From positions 23,437,015 through 23,501,014 of the forward strand of contig AP025069.1 of assembly GCA_036186865.1 (NCBI GenBank): a stretch of 64,000 nucleotides of DNA, in the 5' to 3' direction. This DNA is from Eustoma russellianum (lineage: Eukaryota; Streptophyta; Magnoliopsida; Gentianales; Gentianaceae). The notes under the pieces were generated by a model. The model worked only from the letters and a program-made list of their open reading frames with translations. It was not told where the DNA came from and did no database searches. Positions 42,260 to 54,535 of the stretch are shown in pieces. Position numbers and translations under genes: made by a program. The stretch's first letter is position 1. Each line of letters starts with the position of its first letter.

Positions 42260-44249
42260 TGTTGTACCCACCATGTCTATGATGTAATTCATAATTTTAC
42301 GAACATTGTAATATCCATTTCAAGAGATTTGTGTGGAAATGAAAATTATTTTATGCATGTCTTAAATTGTTTAATTGAATAACTCTTTTTAAATTTAATT
42401 TCTACAAAAAAAGAGAAGAGAAAAGAAATTGCATTAGGGCATCAAGGGGGAAGGAAAGTGACCAAAATGCCCTTAAGGAGACCGACCACTTTCCCTCCAA
42501 AAGCCCTAAAAAAAATCCTCTCATTCTAAAGAATCTCAAGACAAAGCTTCCAAAACGTACTAAAGTAGCCACCCTAGTTATTCACCTTTTCCATGCATGC
42601 AACGAACTCATGATTATGCCTCTTCATTCCATTGAATTCGGCCACCCCCTGAGACAAAACACAACTCCAACACTTCATCACACCAAATCTTCCTAAGCAC
42701 TCTTCCAACTCCCCTAACTACATCCAACTTTCGGCAAGCAAGAGGGAAAGCAACAGCTAATAACCAAGTGGTTTTAAGATTTATCCCACCATCAACTATG
42801 GTAAACCCTTAGCTTCAACAATATAATTTCCATTCTTCCAAGTATTAAGCAAGATGAACCACTCTTTCTTCCCTAACCATCTATGCCGTGCTTCTTCCCC
42901 ATTTTTCGGCCACTAGGAAGAGCAAGTTGGTCCAAGCCCTTCCAAGGGCAGCTGTTCAACTATCAAGGTATGAGCATAATTGCCTAGAAGTAAATCATTA
43001 ATCCTTTAAGGCCTTGTATTATGTTTAAGTTAAGATTCTCCCTAACCACCCTCCCAATCTGTGGCCTATGTTCATCACCATAGGGGAATTCTCAAGCTCA
43101 AGAGGTCCTAGGAGGTGTAGGGCATCAAGAACTTCATCAAGGTAAGGCCTACTCACACATTCAAGGCCTCGATTTCTTTCACCAAGGAATTTATATTCAC
43201 CATCCCTATGTGTGCCAACTGTGTCACAATAGGAGGAGAAATGTAATTCTCAAGGCTCTTAGGGAGACCAATCCTTCAAGATTCTTGCTTTGGACAAAAG
43301 AGGCAAGCACCTCTTCATCCTTCCTTAAGATGTTGAAGAACTCTAAATAGGATGTCTAGACATTTAAGTCTTAATTTTTCCTTGTTGAGCTCATTTAATC
43401 AAAAATAGCATGCTGGAATTTATGATAAGAATGGGTAAGATAGTCTTGGTGATGCATGTGAAGGAACATAGCAGGATGTTTTAGCATTTAGACTGAGTAA
43501 TAATCCCATGAGATAGAATGAGCTAGAAATCAAAGGTTTCCTCTCACCCAAACCCACGGTTTGAAGGGGGCCTTCAAGGATTGGGTGTCCCACCACCATC
43601 AAACCTCTAGAATGGCTAAAATATCATTAAAATGGTTAAGTAGATCCGTTAATAAAGGCTTAGGGGCTGTTTGAGTATGTCTTCATTTTAAACCATGAAT
43701 AGCTATAATAGGAACTTTGGTATACTAAGATTAAAAAGGGCACAAGTGTGGAGATTCATTACTTAAGGGCACCATACATGTTAAAAGGATGGAAGAACAC
43801 GTTTGGGAGGGGGCATCTCTCCCCACACCTCTCGGCCTTAAGAGGTGATTAAGAGAATGGAGGGCTTCACGAGTAATGCCTCTAGGACGGTTCAAAAAGG
43901 GGTGTTTTGATGCTAATGTTTCCTTTACAATAAGAGTTATGGGGTTGTTTTCATTCATGACAAAGTTTGCAAGAATTTAAGGGCTACAAGCTATTCACTA
44001 TATTAAGATAGCCGCATATGTGGGGGCTGTTTTGCATGTTTATATAAGGCCTATTTAAATAATCTCTAATGTTGGTTGTGTCCCTTGAAGCTAATATAGG
44101 CACGCTTGAAGATATAGCCACTAGAAACGGATAGAAGACTCAAGTAAAGATTAAAATAACCAAAAGCCAGATGCGACAATTTTTCGCTCCCCAAATAAGA
44201 TTTGTTGTGGCATGGCCGATTTATGCATGGCTAAAATGGTAAAAGAGAA
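42260..44249 (+). repeat. 3' LTR of the outer Gypsy element, truncated
   Basis: It aligns with 13244-15250 of the 5' LTR and ends abruptly after GGTAAAAGAGAA, where the 5' LTR continues AATTAAGGG. The last ~1.5 kb, including the 57-bp repeats, is missing. ORFs in it are random. Confidence 0.85.
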
Positions 44250-45440
44250 TATCTATGCCAGCCCTATGTTGTACCATTGTCCTTTTCCGCTAAGGGTCTA
44301 AGCTTGTATTTGGTAGGGTGACATAGATAAACATGCGTATGCTCAAGTGATAGAAAATTCATGCATCTTTCTCAGAAAAATCTGTCAAGTCGTAATCATG
44401 TCAGAAAGCATCGTATCAAAACTGTCACAGCTGTGTTCATAACATATCTTAACTTGTATGAATGTACACAAGAGCCACCGACTGAACTCTAAGTAGTCGA
44501 GTACTGTCTATGAATCCAGATGGTCCAACCATGGCGTTACAACATACGTACGTAGACTAACGGTGACTCCCTGAGTAGCCGTGTACCGTCTATTAATCCC
44601 GAGGTCCACCCTTGGTGTTACATTATACGTACGTAAACTAACGGAGGCACGTTTGGCAGAGGTCCCGAGTCCCAGAGACGGTGTTACACTCAGCCAGAAT
44701 GTAAACAGAAACTCGCCAGATGACACCAACCTCTCACCTAATTTACAGCGTCATGGGACGGACATATAGAAAACACCTATGAGGAGGTGTATCAGAACAG
44801 ACGTTGCCCGTGACATCGTCACTACTGCACCCAATGTCAGGCGGCCTCCAAACATGAACATGAGCTGTCAGACTAGCGTAACGTGTCTCATACGTAGTCA
44901 ATCGATGTAAGGTACAGTTCGTTAAAATAATTTATACACTTTTCATGTGATAAGATCATCTCAGAAAACATGTCGTGCAAAACTCATTTTAAAACATTTG
45001 CGTGATAGCCATTCTCATAAATATGCATCGTATGATAAAACATGTCGCTTTTAAAAATTCTTTGTCGTATGCATGGAAGAATGCTCGGTAACGGGCTGCT
45101 TTCATGCTTCTAATAATTCCATAACTTAAGAGTAATGGTTGGCTCAATTATCGTATCGTTTCATAGGTGAAACTACTATTCTATTCCTTTAAGGGGTTTC
45201 GTCCTATACCCTTAACATCAGCCCACATTCTGGCCTTAATTGCTAAACGCTTATCCTAGTTGTCCCTTCTTAAATCTTATTTTTATAGCCCTTAATAAAA
45301 CAGCCCATTTGGATATTGTTTATGAATCTAATATTGCCATTTGGCCCGTGGCACCTCCGCTGCAAATTTTGGCTAACAACCCGCTTTTTAGTTTATTACT
45401 TCTTTAATTTACTTGTGTGTATAATCGCAACTTTGCCATA
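44250..45440. repeat. Unassigned repeat DNA, possibly a reversed Gypsy-type LTR fragment
   Basis: No gene is recognisable. Two imperfect ~85-bp units (about 44490-44575 and 44576-44655) share ACCGTCTAT-AATCC and ACGTACGTA-ACTAACGG. Words such as AAACAGCCC and TTAATAAAACAGCCC read on the minus strand as GGGCTGTTT, which occurs in the outer Gypsy LTR. This hints at a reversed, diverged LTR, but I could not align it confidently. Confidence 0.35.
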
Positions 45441-46190
45441 CTCAAGGAAATACACCCTAGGGGACGGCCAACAGTTGATAAAAAGAGGCAAGATCGTGCC
45501 AGACTAGGCCAAGCAAAATTCATATTATTACAAGTTCAAAAAGCAAGACTACTTTCTTCTTCTTCCTTTCTTTTATCTTGCTCCTAGCCTCAAGCCTATC
45601 ATTCTTATATTCCATATGTTATATAGGCTTTGATTATACCACTTACACTCGTTCATTTCTTGTAAAAGGTTGATCAAGGTATGATCAAGCCTTCATTCGA
45701 TCGGTGGTGGTGTTTGTGATTGGTTTGTTTGATTATTTGATTGTAAATGGATGGAGTTGGTGTTTAACCCCAGCCACCATTGTGTTAAGGTGTTTTTGTG
45801 TTTAGTGAAAACTGAGGAAGGTGTCTTCGAAGACTAGAGTATGTTGTTTTAACCGAATCAGTATAAAAATCTCAGTGTTCTTATTTTCCAGCACTTTTAT
45901 TTTAGTTTCTAGATTTCTGCATTGTTTTCATTAGCACGGTAAAAATACAAAATGATTATCTAAAATCACAAAATTTAACAGAAACATAGACACATGTCCT
46001 AGATTTCCTTTGGCACAATGGTCAACTCATTTGGATAAGTATAAGTCAGTCAAACGTTAATAGTTCTGAGACTAGTGTAATCTGATCTTAGATCTGCAAA
46101 GGTTGAGAACATCAATGTGGTTGACATACTTGCCCAAGAAATTTTGAAAAATACATTCTTTTTAAATTAAGAAACAAAATTGATATTATT
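45441..46190 (+). repeat. Diverged Sirevirus-type LTR 3' portion, copy 1
   Basis: The block beginning CAAGGAAATACACCCTAGGG is repeated at 50517 and 55357. Its second half parallels the R-U5 of the long Sirevirus LTRs: AAAGGTTGATCAAGGTATGATCAA, GGTGGTGGTGTTTGTG, GGAGTTGGTGT and CGAAGACTAGAGTA match 26990-27240 in order. It is thus a fragment of a related LTR subfamily. Confidence 0.65.
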
Positions 46191-47840
46191 TGGAAAATTG
46201 AGCAGGTTTACCAGTAGTCAAACGTTAATAGTTCTGAGACTAGTGCAATCTGATTTTAAGATCTGCAAAGGTTGAGAACATAAACGTGGTTGACATACTT
46301 TCCAAAGAAATGTTGAAAAATACATTCTTTTTAAATTAAGAAACAAAATTGATATTGTTTTGAAAAATACATCCTTTTTAAATTAGTATCGAATTGTTTT
46401 ACCATCTTTTCTAGATCTGTGTTTCTTGAACCCAAAACTGAGATCTCGGCTTTCATTACTACTTTTTGGATGTCAAAGATTAAAGACAAGAAATTATTAT
46501 AATCTTCTAACACAAATCTTTTCCAGAGCAGTAAAAAAATCTGATTTTAAAAGAAACATTTAATTGAAGACAAGAAATTGTTATAATCTTCTAACACAAA
46601 TCTTGTATCTTAATTAAATGATTCAAAAGAGGAGTCGTCTAGCATGATAAAAACATTGAAATAAAAAATTGCATCTTTGACATCCAAAAAGCTATAATGA
46701 AAGCCGAGATCTCAGTTTTGAGTTCAAGAAATATGAGTGACTCCTATCACTTACCCACTACCTCCCCTCCAAAGGCAAGTAAGACTTTGAGTATATTTTT
46801 ATAGACGATGGGGCCTATCGTGCGAGCTAGGGAGAGTGAGCTAGGCTCAAGGCTTGTGTTGGGATCGTGTGACCGGATGCTTTCAGTGGGATAGTTAGAT
46901 GGCTCTTGTTACCTAGACTTTTTACTTGTATTTAGATTATTCAGTTTTTCGTACTTAACGCAGCAGGTTTCGACAGTTATTTATCTTATATTTAGAGTAA
47001 CCATCGAGAAAATTAACATAATATCTTTTATCACCTTTACTCATAAGAAATTGCTTATGAAATTAAATGATTCAAAAGAAGAGTCGTCTAGCATGATAAA
47101 CACATTGAAATCAAAAATTGCATCTTTGACACCCAAAAAGCTGTAATGAAAGCCGTCTCTAAACGTGTTACCTGTGTCATATATAAATCTTGTTGTTAAC
47201 AAAGCTTTTAGTTGATTTTAGACTTGTGTGACTTGATTGAATTGTTGCTCGGTTTGTGTTACAATTTTCTTGTATCCAAGGCTAATCTTTCTTCACCATA
47301 CATACGGTCATACAAAGCTATCATTTTACCAAATCACACCAGGCCACAAAAGAGCTTCTGATCATAAGATAAGGTGAGAGTGAGACTATTTAGGTTGTAA
47401 TGCATTTTGATTGAGCAAGTTTACCAGTAGTCAAACGTTAATAGTTCTGAGACTAGTGCAATCTGATTTTAAGATCTGCAAAGGTTGAGAACATCAATGT
47501 GGTTGACATAGTTGCCAAAGAAATGTTGAAAAATACATTCTTTTTAAATTAAGAAACAAAATTGATATTCTTTGAAAAATACATTCTTTTTAAATTAGTA
47601 TCGAATTGTTTTACCGTCTTTTCTAGATCTGTGTTTCTGGAACTCAAAACTGAGATCTTGGCTTTCATTACAGCTTTTTGGATGTCAAAGATGCAATCTT
47701 GGATTTCTATGTGTTTATCCTGCTAGACGACTCCTCTTTTGAATCATTTAATTGAGATACAAGATTTGTGTTAGAAGATTATATCAATTTCTTGTCTTCA
47801 ATTAAATGTTTCTTTTCTTTTGCAAGATTCTTAACAAAGT
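46191..47840. repeat. Scrambled cluster of Sirevirus gag coiled-coil fragments in both orientations
   Basis: Minus-strand gag coiled-coil remnants occur at about 46385-46470 and 47590-47830 (words AEISVLGSRNTDLEKMVKQF and LNDSKEESSS). Plus-strand remnants occur at 46471-46530, 46555-46735 and 47060-47160. A direct repeat of about 280 bases links 46195-46470 with 47403-47695. The segment 46740-47040 is unrelated and unassigned. Stops are frequent, so nothing is coding. The pattern suggests repeated insertion and inversion inside one old element. Confidence 0.6.
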
Positions 47841-48002
47841 TATGTAACTTGCCAAAGATTATAACTCATTATGGTCCTTGTGAGATAATCAAGATAAACC
47901 CCTGATAAGCCTTAAGACCGAGGTAAAAAACTGCAACATGTTTTTCATGTTTTTCATTACTGAAACAGTGTGAAATTTATTACTTGAATAATATCATTAC
48001 TG
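47841..48002. other. Short unassigned AT-rich stretch
   Basis: Nothing recognisable lies between the gag debris and the protease fragment. Confidence 0.5.
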
Positions 48003-48195
48003 AAAATTCTAAAGTACAACTCTTATATAGATAATGTGATACAAGCACCTGATCTCCAGCTGCCTACATACGATATAGAGTCTCCATCCAGATAGGACAA
48101 TCACTCAGGTCCTTAGTGTACCGTTTAGATACGAAAGAGTGTCTGGCACCACTGTCGAAGAGTATGTTCACAGGTACTTGGCATGTGATAAATTA
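48003..48195 (-). pseudogene. Gypsy protease fragment
   Basis: The minus strand reads CQVPVNILFDSGARHSFVSK and a following DLSDCPIWMET block, then AAGDQVLVSHYLY. It closely matches the protease of the outer element (36484-36660), including the TAG before AAGDQV. At positions where the outer copy has TAG this copy keeps TGG, which helps show that those stops are secondary. No gag or RT adjoins it. Confidence 0.8.
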
Positions 48196-48904
48196 AATAA
48201 ATCACACGGAAACAAGATACACATATGGTAATAATTGTTAAATCATAGCATCATGATTTATAATCATTTAACCTTTGTGATACATAAATGAAATCTTTTT
48301 AAACGAATATTTCAACTACCTATGAAGGGAAAAAATTACATGGTCCATTGTCTATCACACTATCTTGCGCGCTATAAAAACAGTGATACATGTGCTCTTT
48401 TTAACTTGCATTAGCTATTAATTTTTTTAAAAAATGACAAATGTCATCATTCTAGAATAGTAAAATAAAAATATGACAGAAATGGATACAAAAGATCTTT
48501 TCTCATAAAAGAGGATCTTAGAGGATGGAATAAAACTACTTTTGGAGGGGAAATTCTCCTTGATGGTGCTTAAAACTTTAGATAAGCTTTTGGCGGCTGT
48601 GACCTTAATGATTAGAATTTGATACAATCAAAACGATTTTTATCATCCTACTACGCATTTGATCATATCTAATGGACAAAATCATGGGTTATCTACTATG
48701 TTAATAAGTGCTTGATGTAATGATTATAGGGAAAAACTAAAAACAATATAGTTTTAATAAGAAAATATATAATTACTTTACGAGTTAAAAAATTCTTCAT
48801 TTAAAAAGGACGTGTTTGTGGAAACTGTTCTAGGCAATTCGGGACAGTTTTAACAAATCTGTTCCAATGTCTAGCAAGTAAAAACTTTTATTGCACCACC
48901 ATCA
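48196..48904. other. Unassigned AT-rich intergenic DNA
   Basis: No ORF, repeat or element end was recognised. It is the immediate left flank of the Mutator-like element. It could be old element debris or unique sequence. Confidence 0.4.
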
Positions 48905-49299
48905 CTTTTGAAATGAGTTAATTGCACCTGGTATCCATTCTTTTCCACCAAGTTTTAAGTAGCATCCAATGTTTCATGAAACACACTTGTCATCTAGACT
49001 TATAGGGTTAATAGACACCTGGCATCCATGCTGACGTCATAAAGGCAATTTTCATTTATTTTTTAAAAGTTTATAGAAAAATAATTCAAAAATAAAAAGA
49101 AAAACCACACCCCCACCCCACCCCCCACAATCGACCTCCTCCCCATCTTCATCTCCTTCCTCTCCCCCGCCCGCCCCCACCAGCCGCCACCCACCAGCCG
49201 CCGGCCTCCCTCTCCCTTGCCCCCCTCTCCCTTTTACGAAATTCATTGTTGTTATCCTGATCATCCTCTCTCTCATAATCAAATTCCAAAGTTATCACC

Positions 49300-49660
49300 A
49301 ATTCTCTATCACATCAACACCAAATGCAAATGTCTGATTTGGCAATGGTTGAAACGTTTGATGACTGATGGTGTTAGTGAGAAGCATTTTGCTCATTTTT
49401 TACCCCTTTCAAATATTATGCTTGTGCAATACTTGAATTCCTGGTTGACATGTGATTTTCAAAGATTATATGACAATAATGAGACGTGGGGTTTTAAATT
49501 TCTGTATATGACACTGATGAAGAATGTCTTGAGACTTTCAGTTGAAAAAAGTGCTTTGGAATCGATGGAGATTAGTGTTCTTTATCCCCACTGCATTTCA
49601 CTTTTACCATCACTGTGGTTTGATAACCTTGTTTAATTCGACCGGGATAGTTTGCGTCAG
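49300..49660 (+). pseudogene. Unidentified, possibly captured open stretch inside the Pack-MULE
   Basis: A frame from about 49217 to 49636 reads 139 codons, including LMTDGVSEKHFAHFLPLSN and FKFLYMTLMKNVLRLS. I do not recognise the family. It overlaps the left inverted end at its start, so it is not a natural gene; the middle could be a captured exon or chance. Confidence 0.3.
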
Positions 49661-49716
49661 CGTGAAAGGAAAAAATATTGAAATAATTAGATTTTGTGAA
49701 CATTTTCTACACTCAG

Positions 49717-49815
49717 ATCCCTACAGCCTTGGATGAAATTGCCGTTGAACTTGAAAATGACTCAGAATATCATAATTGCAAAACTTGATGCAAATACAAA
49801 TGATTTCAGACATTA
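49717..49815 (+). pseudogene. Protein disulfide isomerase-like exon fragment inside the Pack-MULE
   Basis: After a sequence resembling a splice acceptor (ATCCCTACAG) the frame reads LDEIAVELENDSE. After a one-base shift it reads IIIAKLDANTNDF. This order matches the segment of plant protein disulfide isomerases that follows the second thioredoxin active site (LDEVAVSFxxDxDVxIAKLDATANDxP-like). The active-site CGHC itself is not included. The acceptor-like sequence suggests the capture was from genomic DNA. The match is by memory of the family and only about 28 residues long. Confidence 0.55.
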
Positions 49816-50216
49816 GGATTGTGTCTAAAATCGAAGAAGCCGTGATGTGGCCATCTTCAGCGCTGACGTCAGAGATGAAGAAGATGAAGATGAAGATGGA
49901 GTATGAAGATGATAATGATGAATGTAGATTAATAGGGGAGGATGAAGAGGAAGATGGAGGAAGAAGATGAAGATGGGGAGGGAGGTCGATTGTGGGGGGT
50001 GGGGTGGGGGTGGGGTTTTTCTTTTTATTTTTAAATTATTTTTTCTATTAACTTTTAAAAAATAAATGAAAATTGCCTTTATGACGTCAGCATGGATGCC
50101 AGGTGTCTATTAACCCTATAAGTCTGGATGGCAAGTGTGTTTCATGAAACATTGGATGCTACTTAAAACTTGGTGGAAAAGAATGGATACCAGGTGCAAT
50201 TAACTCCTTTTGAAAT

Positions 50217-50494
50217 TTATGCATTTGCAAATTCTAAGTACCAACGGGTGTTCCTGCAAACTTTTGTTGAAGGACCAAGGTAGGTTACCACTATTGACTT
50301 CCAAAAGGCATAGGTAAGAGCATGTGAAGTGTGTTGACTGACCAAAGTGCTTCAACGTGCTTCGTGCTTACAATATGTTCTTGACTAAGGAAATCACATC
50401 ATATCACACGTTATGTTCAATTTTTTTACTGAACAGATCTTAAAATCAGATTGCAATAATCTCAAAATTAAGAAAAATATCAAAAAAAACAACC
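50217..50494. other. Short unassigned flank between Pack-MULE and segmental duplication
   Basis: No feature is recognised; the right end is A-rich (AAAAATATCAAAAAAAACAACC). Confidence 0.5.
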
Positions 50495-51189
50495 AGTAGT
50501 ATCAAGATGCACTCAAAGAAGGAAATACACCCTAGGGGACGGCCAGCACTTGATAAAAAGAGGCAAGATGGTGCAAGACAAGGCCAAGCAAAATTGATAT
50601 GATTACAAGTTCAAAAAGCAAGACTACTGTCTTCTTCTTCCTTTCTTTTATCATGCTTCTAGCCTCAAGCCTATCATTCTTATATTCCATATGTTATATA
50701 GGCTTTGATTATACCACCTACACTCGTTTATTTCTTATAAAAGGTTGATCAATGTGTGATCAAGCCTTCATTCCATCAGTGGTGGTGTTTGTGATTGGTT
50801 TATTTGATTGTTTGATTGTAAATGGGTGGAGTTGGTGTTTAACCCCAGCCACTAGTGTGTTAAGGTGTTTTTGTGTTTAGTGAAAACTGAGGAAGTTATC
50901 CTCGAAGACTAGAGTAGGTTGTTTTAACCGAATCAGTATAAGAATCTCGGTGTTCTTATTTTCCAGCACTTTTATTTTCAGTTTCTAGATTTCTGCATTG
51001 TTTTCATTATCACGGTAAAAATATCAAATGATTATCAAAAATCACAAAATTTCACAGAAACATAGTCACACGTCCTAGATTTCCTTTGGCACAAGGTTCA
51101 TCTCTTTTGGATAAGTATAATTCAGTCAAACGTTAATAGTTCTGAGACTAGTGCAATCTAATTTTAAGATCTGCAAAGGTTGAGAACAT

Positions 51190-51480
51190 CAACGGTAAAA
51201 CCTCGGCACTTCATCTACTTAGCTCGGGCACTTTACTTTGTCCTCACATCGACTTAACACCTCGACTCGGCACTTCCTCTGCTTTACTTCAACTCAGCAC
51301 CTCGGCTCGGCACTCCTTTCATCTCTGTCTACACTCATCTTTGATCATCACCTTGGTATGGCATCTCCGCTCGGCACTCTTTTACTTCTCGCCACTTCAG
51401 CTAGACACCTCAGCTCGGTATGGCACCTCGGCTAGTTACTTTGCTTACTTCTGTAGACTTATTCTTCAACATGCTAGGAA
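51190..51480. repeat. CACCTCGGCTCGGCACT minisatellite, copy A
   Basis: Degenerate units of 15-20 bases built on CTCGGCACTT and CACCTCGGCT recur about ten times. The copy B counterpart is 55999-56270. Confidence 0.75.
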
Positions 51481-51509
51481 TTGCGGAACAGCAGAAACAA
51501 CCACGACGA

Positions 51510-54500
51510 TGTAGAGAAAAAGGGGTTTGAGTGATTTTCAAATACATGATTTAAATGCGCACAAAAACGAGCATAAGATAAATGTGCATGATATTGCTTA
51601 TTACTTGCCTTATATAGTTCATATATTATGTTGCCGTACTAACGAGCCATGAAGCTACAAAGCTTACATCATATGGCAAACATTTGTTGTGTTTATACTA
51701 TTTTCAGGTGCCACTATTAATGAACTAAACTAGCTCATTAAGTGAAGTACTTAGTTTATTAAACTAAGTAGTTCATTAAAGGAAGCCACATTTGGAAAAG
51801 GCACAAAGGCAACAAAGCTAAGGAAGGAAAGTTTTCTCCTCCTCCCCTCTTAATGTGTACACGCCATATACATATATATTACATATATTTTCAGATTTTT
51901 TGAAAAAGGCACATACACATGTATTCCAACGTACTACCGACACGTTATATATTTTACGTACGTACGTTAACGTCACACCACTATACTTAACTTATATTTA
52001 TGAGTATATTCAGGTCTTATATCATATGATATAAGATATGGTGATGACAAATTAAATACGACACGATAAAAGGTTCTAAACCGAAAATTGTCGTATCGGG
52101 CGAATACCGAAACTTCGCCAACGTGTCACGTACTTGCCATAAATAAATGGCCAGCCCCTATACTTCAAAATTCCATAAAAATTTCGTGGGTTACATGAAA
52201 AATTCCGCCAAAAATACTTTCCATGTTGGCACACACATATCACCCCACATTAAGGCAAAAATGTGAAGATTCCAAGTTTAATTTTGTCACATGTTAATGG
52301 TACCACTTTAGACCAGCCAAGTGCTGAGATTTATAGCATATATTATATATATTATGTATAACATAATATATATAACATGTGCAAAAGTTGGAATTTAAAT
52401 TAGAGAAAAATCGGGTAATCGATAAATATCGAAAATTCGGTTCTCTACGTACACAACACATGGAACGTTTTTGGTACATCATGTGACACGTATCTAGACA
52501 CTTTTTACATATGTTATACATCTTAAAGTGTTCTAGAAAATTAAATTAAGGGCTGATTGAAATATAACATGTGTGTATTATTAAATGTGCATTATTTTAC
52601 AAAGTTAGCAAAAATAAATTTCAGCACATACACATACATATCCAACGCCACCTACAGCTGAGATGGAGCTTATTTGGAGCCTTGTTGGCATATTGATTGG
52701 TCAAGAATCAATTAAACAAAGTTGGTGACATAAAGGAAGGAGCTACAAAAGGTAACATTTCAAACTATGTCACATATATGACACATGCTGAAAATTCAGC
52801 ATGTGTGTTGTATTATGGCCGATTTTTAGCACTAAGAAATGCCATATTTTACTATCTTGAATCATGAGGATTAATTGAGGATGTTATGGAAATGATTTGA
52901 ATATTATTTAAATCAATAAAGTGTGATATTCTGCATATCACACATGCTGAAATTTTTCAGCATGTGTGAAGACATGGTGGCCGAATTTAGGAGCTTGAAA
53001 GTGTCCAAGTTCATTTCTCATGTGATAGCAACACTTACCATAACTTGGTGATTCATTTTATAAAGAAAAAATCAAAGAAAATTTGGCATTATTTTGAATA
53101 AAATTGAATGATGCACATGCTGAAAATTCAGCATGGCAATATGACATAATGGCCAAAATTATGCCTTAGTTGGGAAGGATTTTTGTCTTGCAATTTATGT
53201 GATATATCTTATGATTTATGGAAGTTATTTTGTGATGATTTTTGGCACATGTTTAAGTGTAATTCTCAGATTTTTCCAAGTCATCAATGATGACAACATT
53301 CATCCAATAAAAAGGTGCCAAGTAAGCGAAGCTTAAATGATCATCCAATAAGAAGATGCCAAGTAAGCAAGACCTTGTCACAATGATGTCTTACACTCTC
53401 CCAAGGACTTAGAAGATAATTTTCAAGAGGGGGAGGCACATACTAAGGGGGCGGCCAAAGCAAATTAAAAGGAGAGAAAGAAGAGCAAAACAAGAACAAG
53501 AGTTGCAAGTTCAAGGATCAAAAGTGTTATAGCCTTCTTCTTCTACATTCTCTTTCTTTCTTTCTTCTTGAAAGCCTATTGTACTTACATTCATATTCTT
53601 GAATAGGCTTATCTTAGACCACCACTCATTCTATATCTTTGTAAAAGATTGGTCAAGGTGTGATCAATCTTCATTCTTGCTAGGTGGTGGTGTTCGTGCT
53701 AATTGTATTGAACATACAAGGTTTGCAAAGGGTTGGAGTTGGTGTGTAACTCCATCAACCCTGTGATAAGGTATTTTTGAGTTCTGTGATTAGTTTGAAC
53801 CAAGGAAGGTGTTCCTTGAAGACTGGAGTAGGTTGTTGATAACCGAACCAGTATAAAATTCTTGGTGTCGTTTACTTTCACCACTGATTTTCTGTTTCAG
53901 CACTGTTTACTGTTTTTAATCACGTTCGTAAAAATAGTAAACGAATTTCAACAATCACGAAACTTTCAAAAATATAACCACACGTTCTAGGGTTCTTTTG
54001 GCGCAAGTTTCAACCCTTTTGGACAAGTATAAGTCATTCAAACGTCCAAAGTTCTGAGACTAGTGCAGTCTGATTTTCAGGCTTGCAAAGGTTGAGACTT
54101 TGATCGTATTTGACTAACTTCCCAAAAGCATTTTTCAAAACTGTTTCAACCCATTTAAATATAACATATAAGGGGTTAGTGGTTAAATTTTCAAAGCATT
54201 TGGAGTTGTGTACAAATTGGAATTAATTTTTCAAATCAGTGTATCGGTTCTGGCAGATTTGCGCAATCTGACTACCAACAATTTTTCAAGGGGTTAGAGG
54301 TTGAATTTTAATCTGAAATTTTTAGGAGATACTTATAACATCTGAGTATAAGTTCTCTCCAAATTTTAGAATTTTTGAAGACCTGAAACCTAGTTTTCAA
54401 AACGTTTTAAAACTGGTCCTGAAAACAGAAACTGTTTTCAGAAGTTGGGTTTTTGGTTCAAACTAAGTTTAAAAACCACATTTTCCGCACCCACTATTCA

Positions 54501-54535
54501 ACCCCCCCTTCTAGTGGTGCCTTGCAGATCCTACA
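51510..54535 (+). mobile_element. Solo long Sirevirus LTR with GACGA duplication
   Basis: It is 3,026 bases, from TGTAGAGAAAAAGG to GCAGATCCTACA, flanked by GACGA (51505-51509 and 54536-54540). No primer site or gag follows. It belongs to the same family as 24883-27906 but is diverged, with only a short AT tract. It keeps the three CACATGCTGA palindromes (about 52782, 52940 and 53114) and the U5 intron-like segment (53721-54514). It arose by recombination between the LTRs of a full element. Confidence 0.92.

Larger units (their letters stand above)
13244..44249 (+). mobile_element. Outer Gypsy (Tekay-like chromovirus) element hosting nested insertions
   Basis: The components on the plus strand are 5' LTR (13244-16634 plus 34751-34912), primer site (34915), gag, protease, RT, RNase H, integrase, chromodomain-like tail, polypurine tract (42245-42259) and a truncated 3' LTR (42260-44249). 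The inner Gypsy element sits in the 5' LTR and a solo LTR sits in RT. Without the insertions the element would be about 10.5 kb. The start at 13244 is set by alignment with the 3' LTR start and is good to a few bases. No target-site duplication can be checked because the 3' LTR has lost its last ~1.5 kb. Confidence 0.85.
48915..50206. mobile_element. Pack-MULE: Mutator-like element with long inverted ends
   Basis: The element is 1,292 bases and is flanked by a perfect 10-bp duplication CTTTTGAAAT (48905-48914 and 50207-50216), the size typical of Mutator-like elements. Terminal inverted repeats of about 248 bases (48915-49162 and 49959-50206) begin GAGTTAATTGCACC on the left, with its complement on the right. 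No transposase is present, so it is non-autonomous. The interior holds a GC-rich pocket (49130-49230) next to a captured gene fragment, as Pack-MULEs do. Confidence 0.9.

Noticed and set aside
49052..49282. Minus-strand ORF with Gly/Arg-rich segment
   Set aside because: It overlaps the inverted end and GC-rich pocket of the Pack-MULE; low complexity and no family match.
52294..52521. Minus-strand ORF of 75 codons in the solo LTR
   Set aside because: Cys-, Tyr- and Asn-rich random frame in AT-rich LTR DNA; related frames in sister LTRs are not conserved in length.
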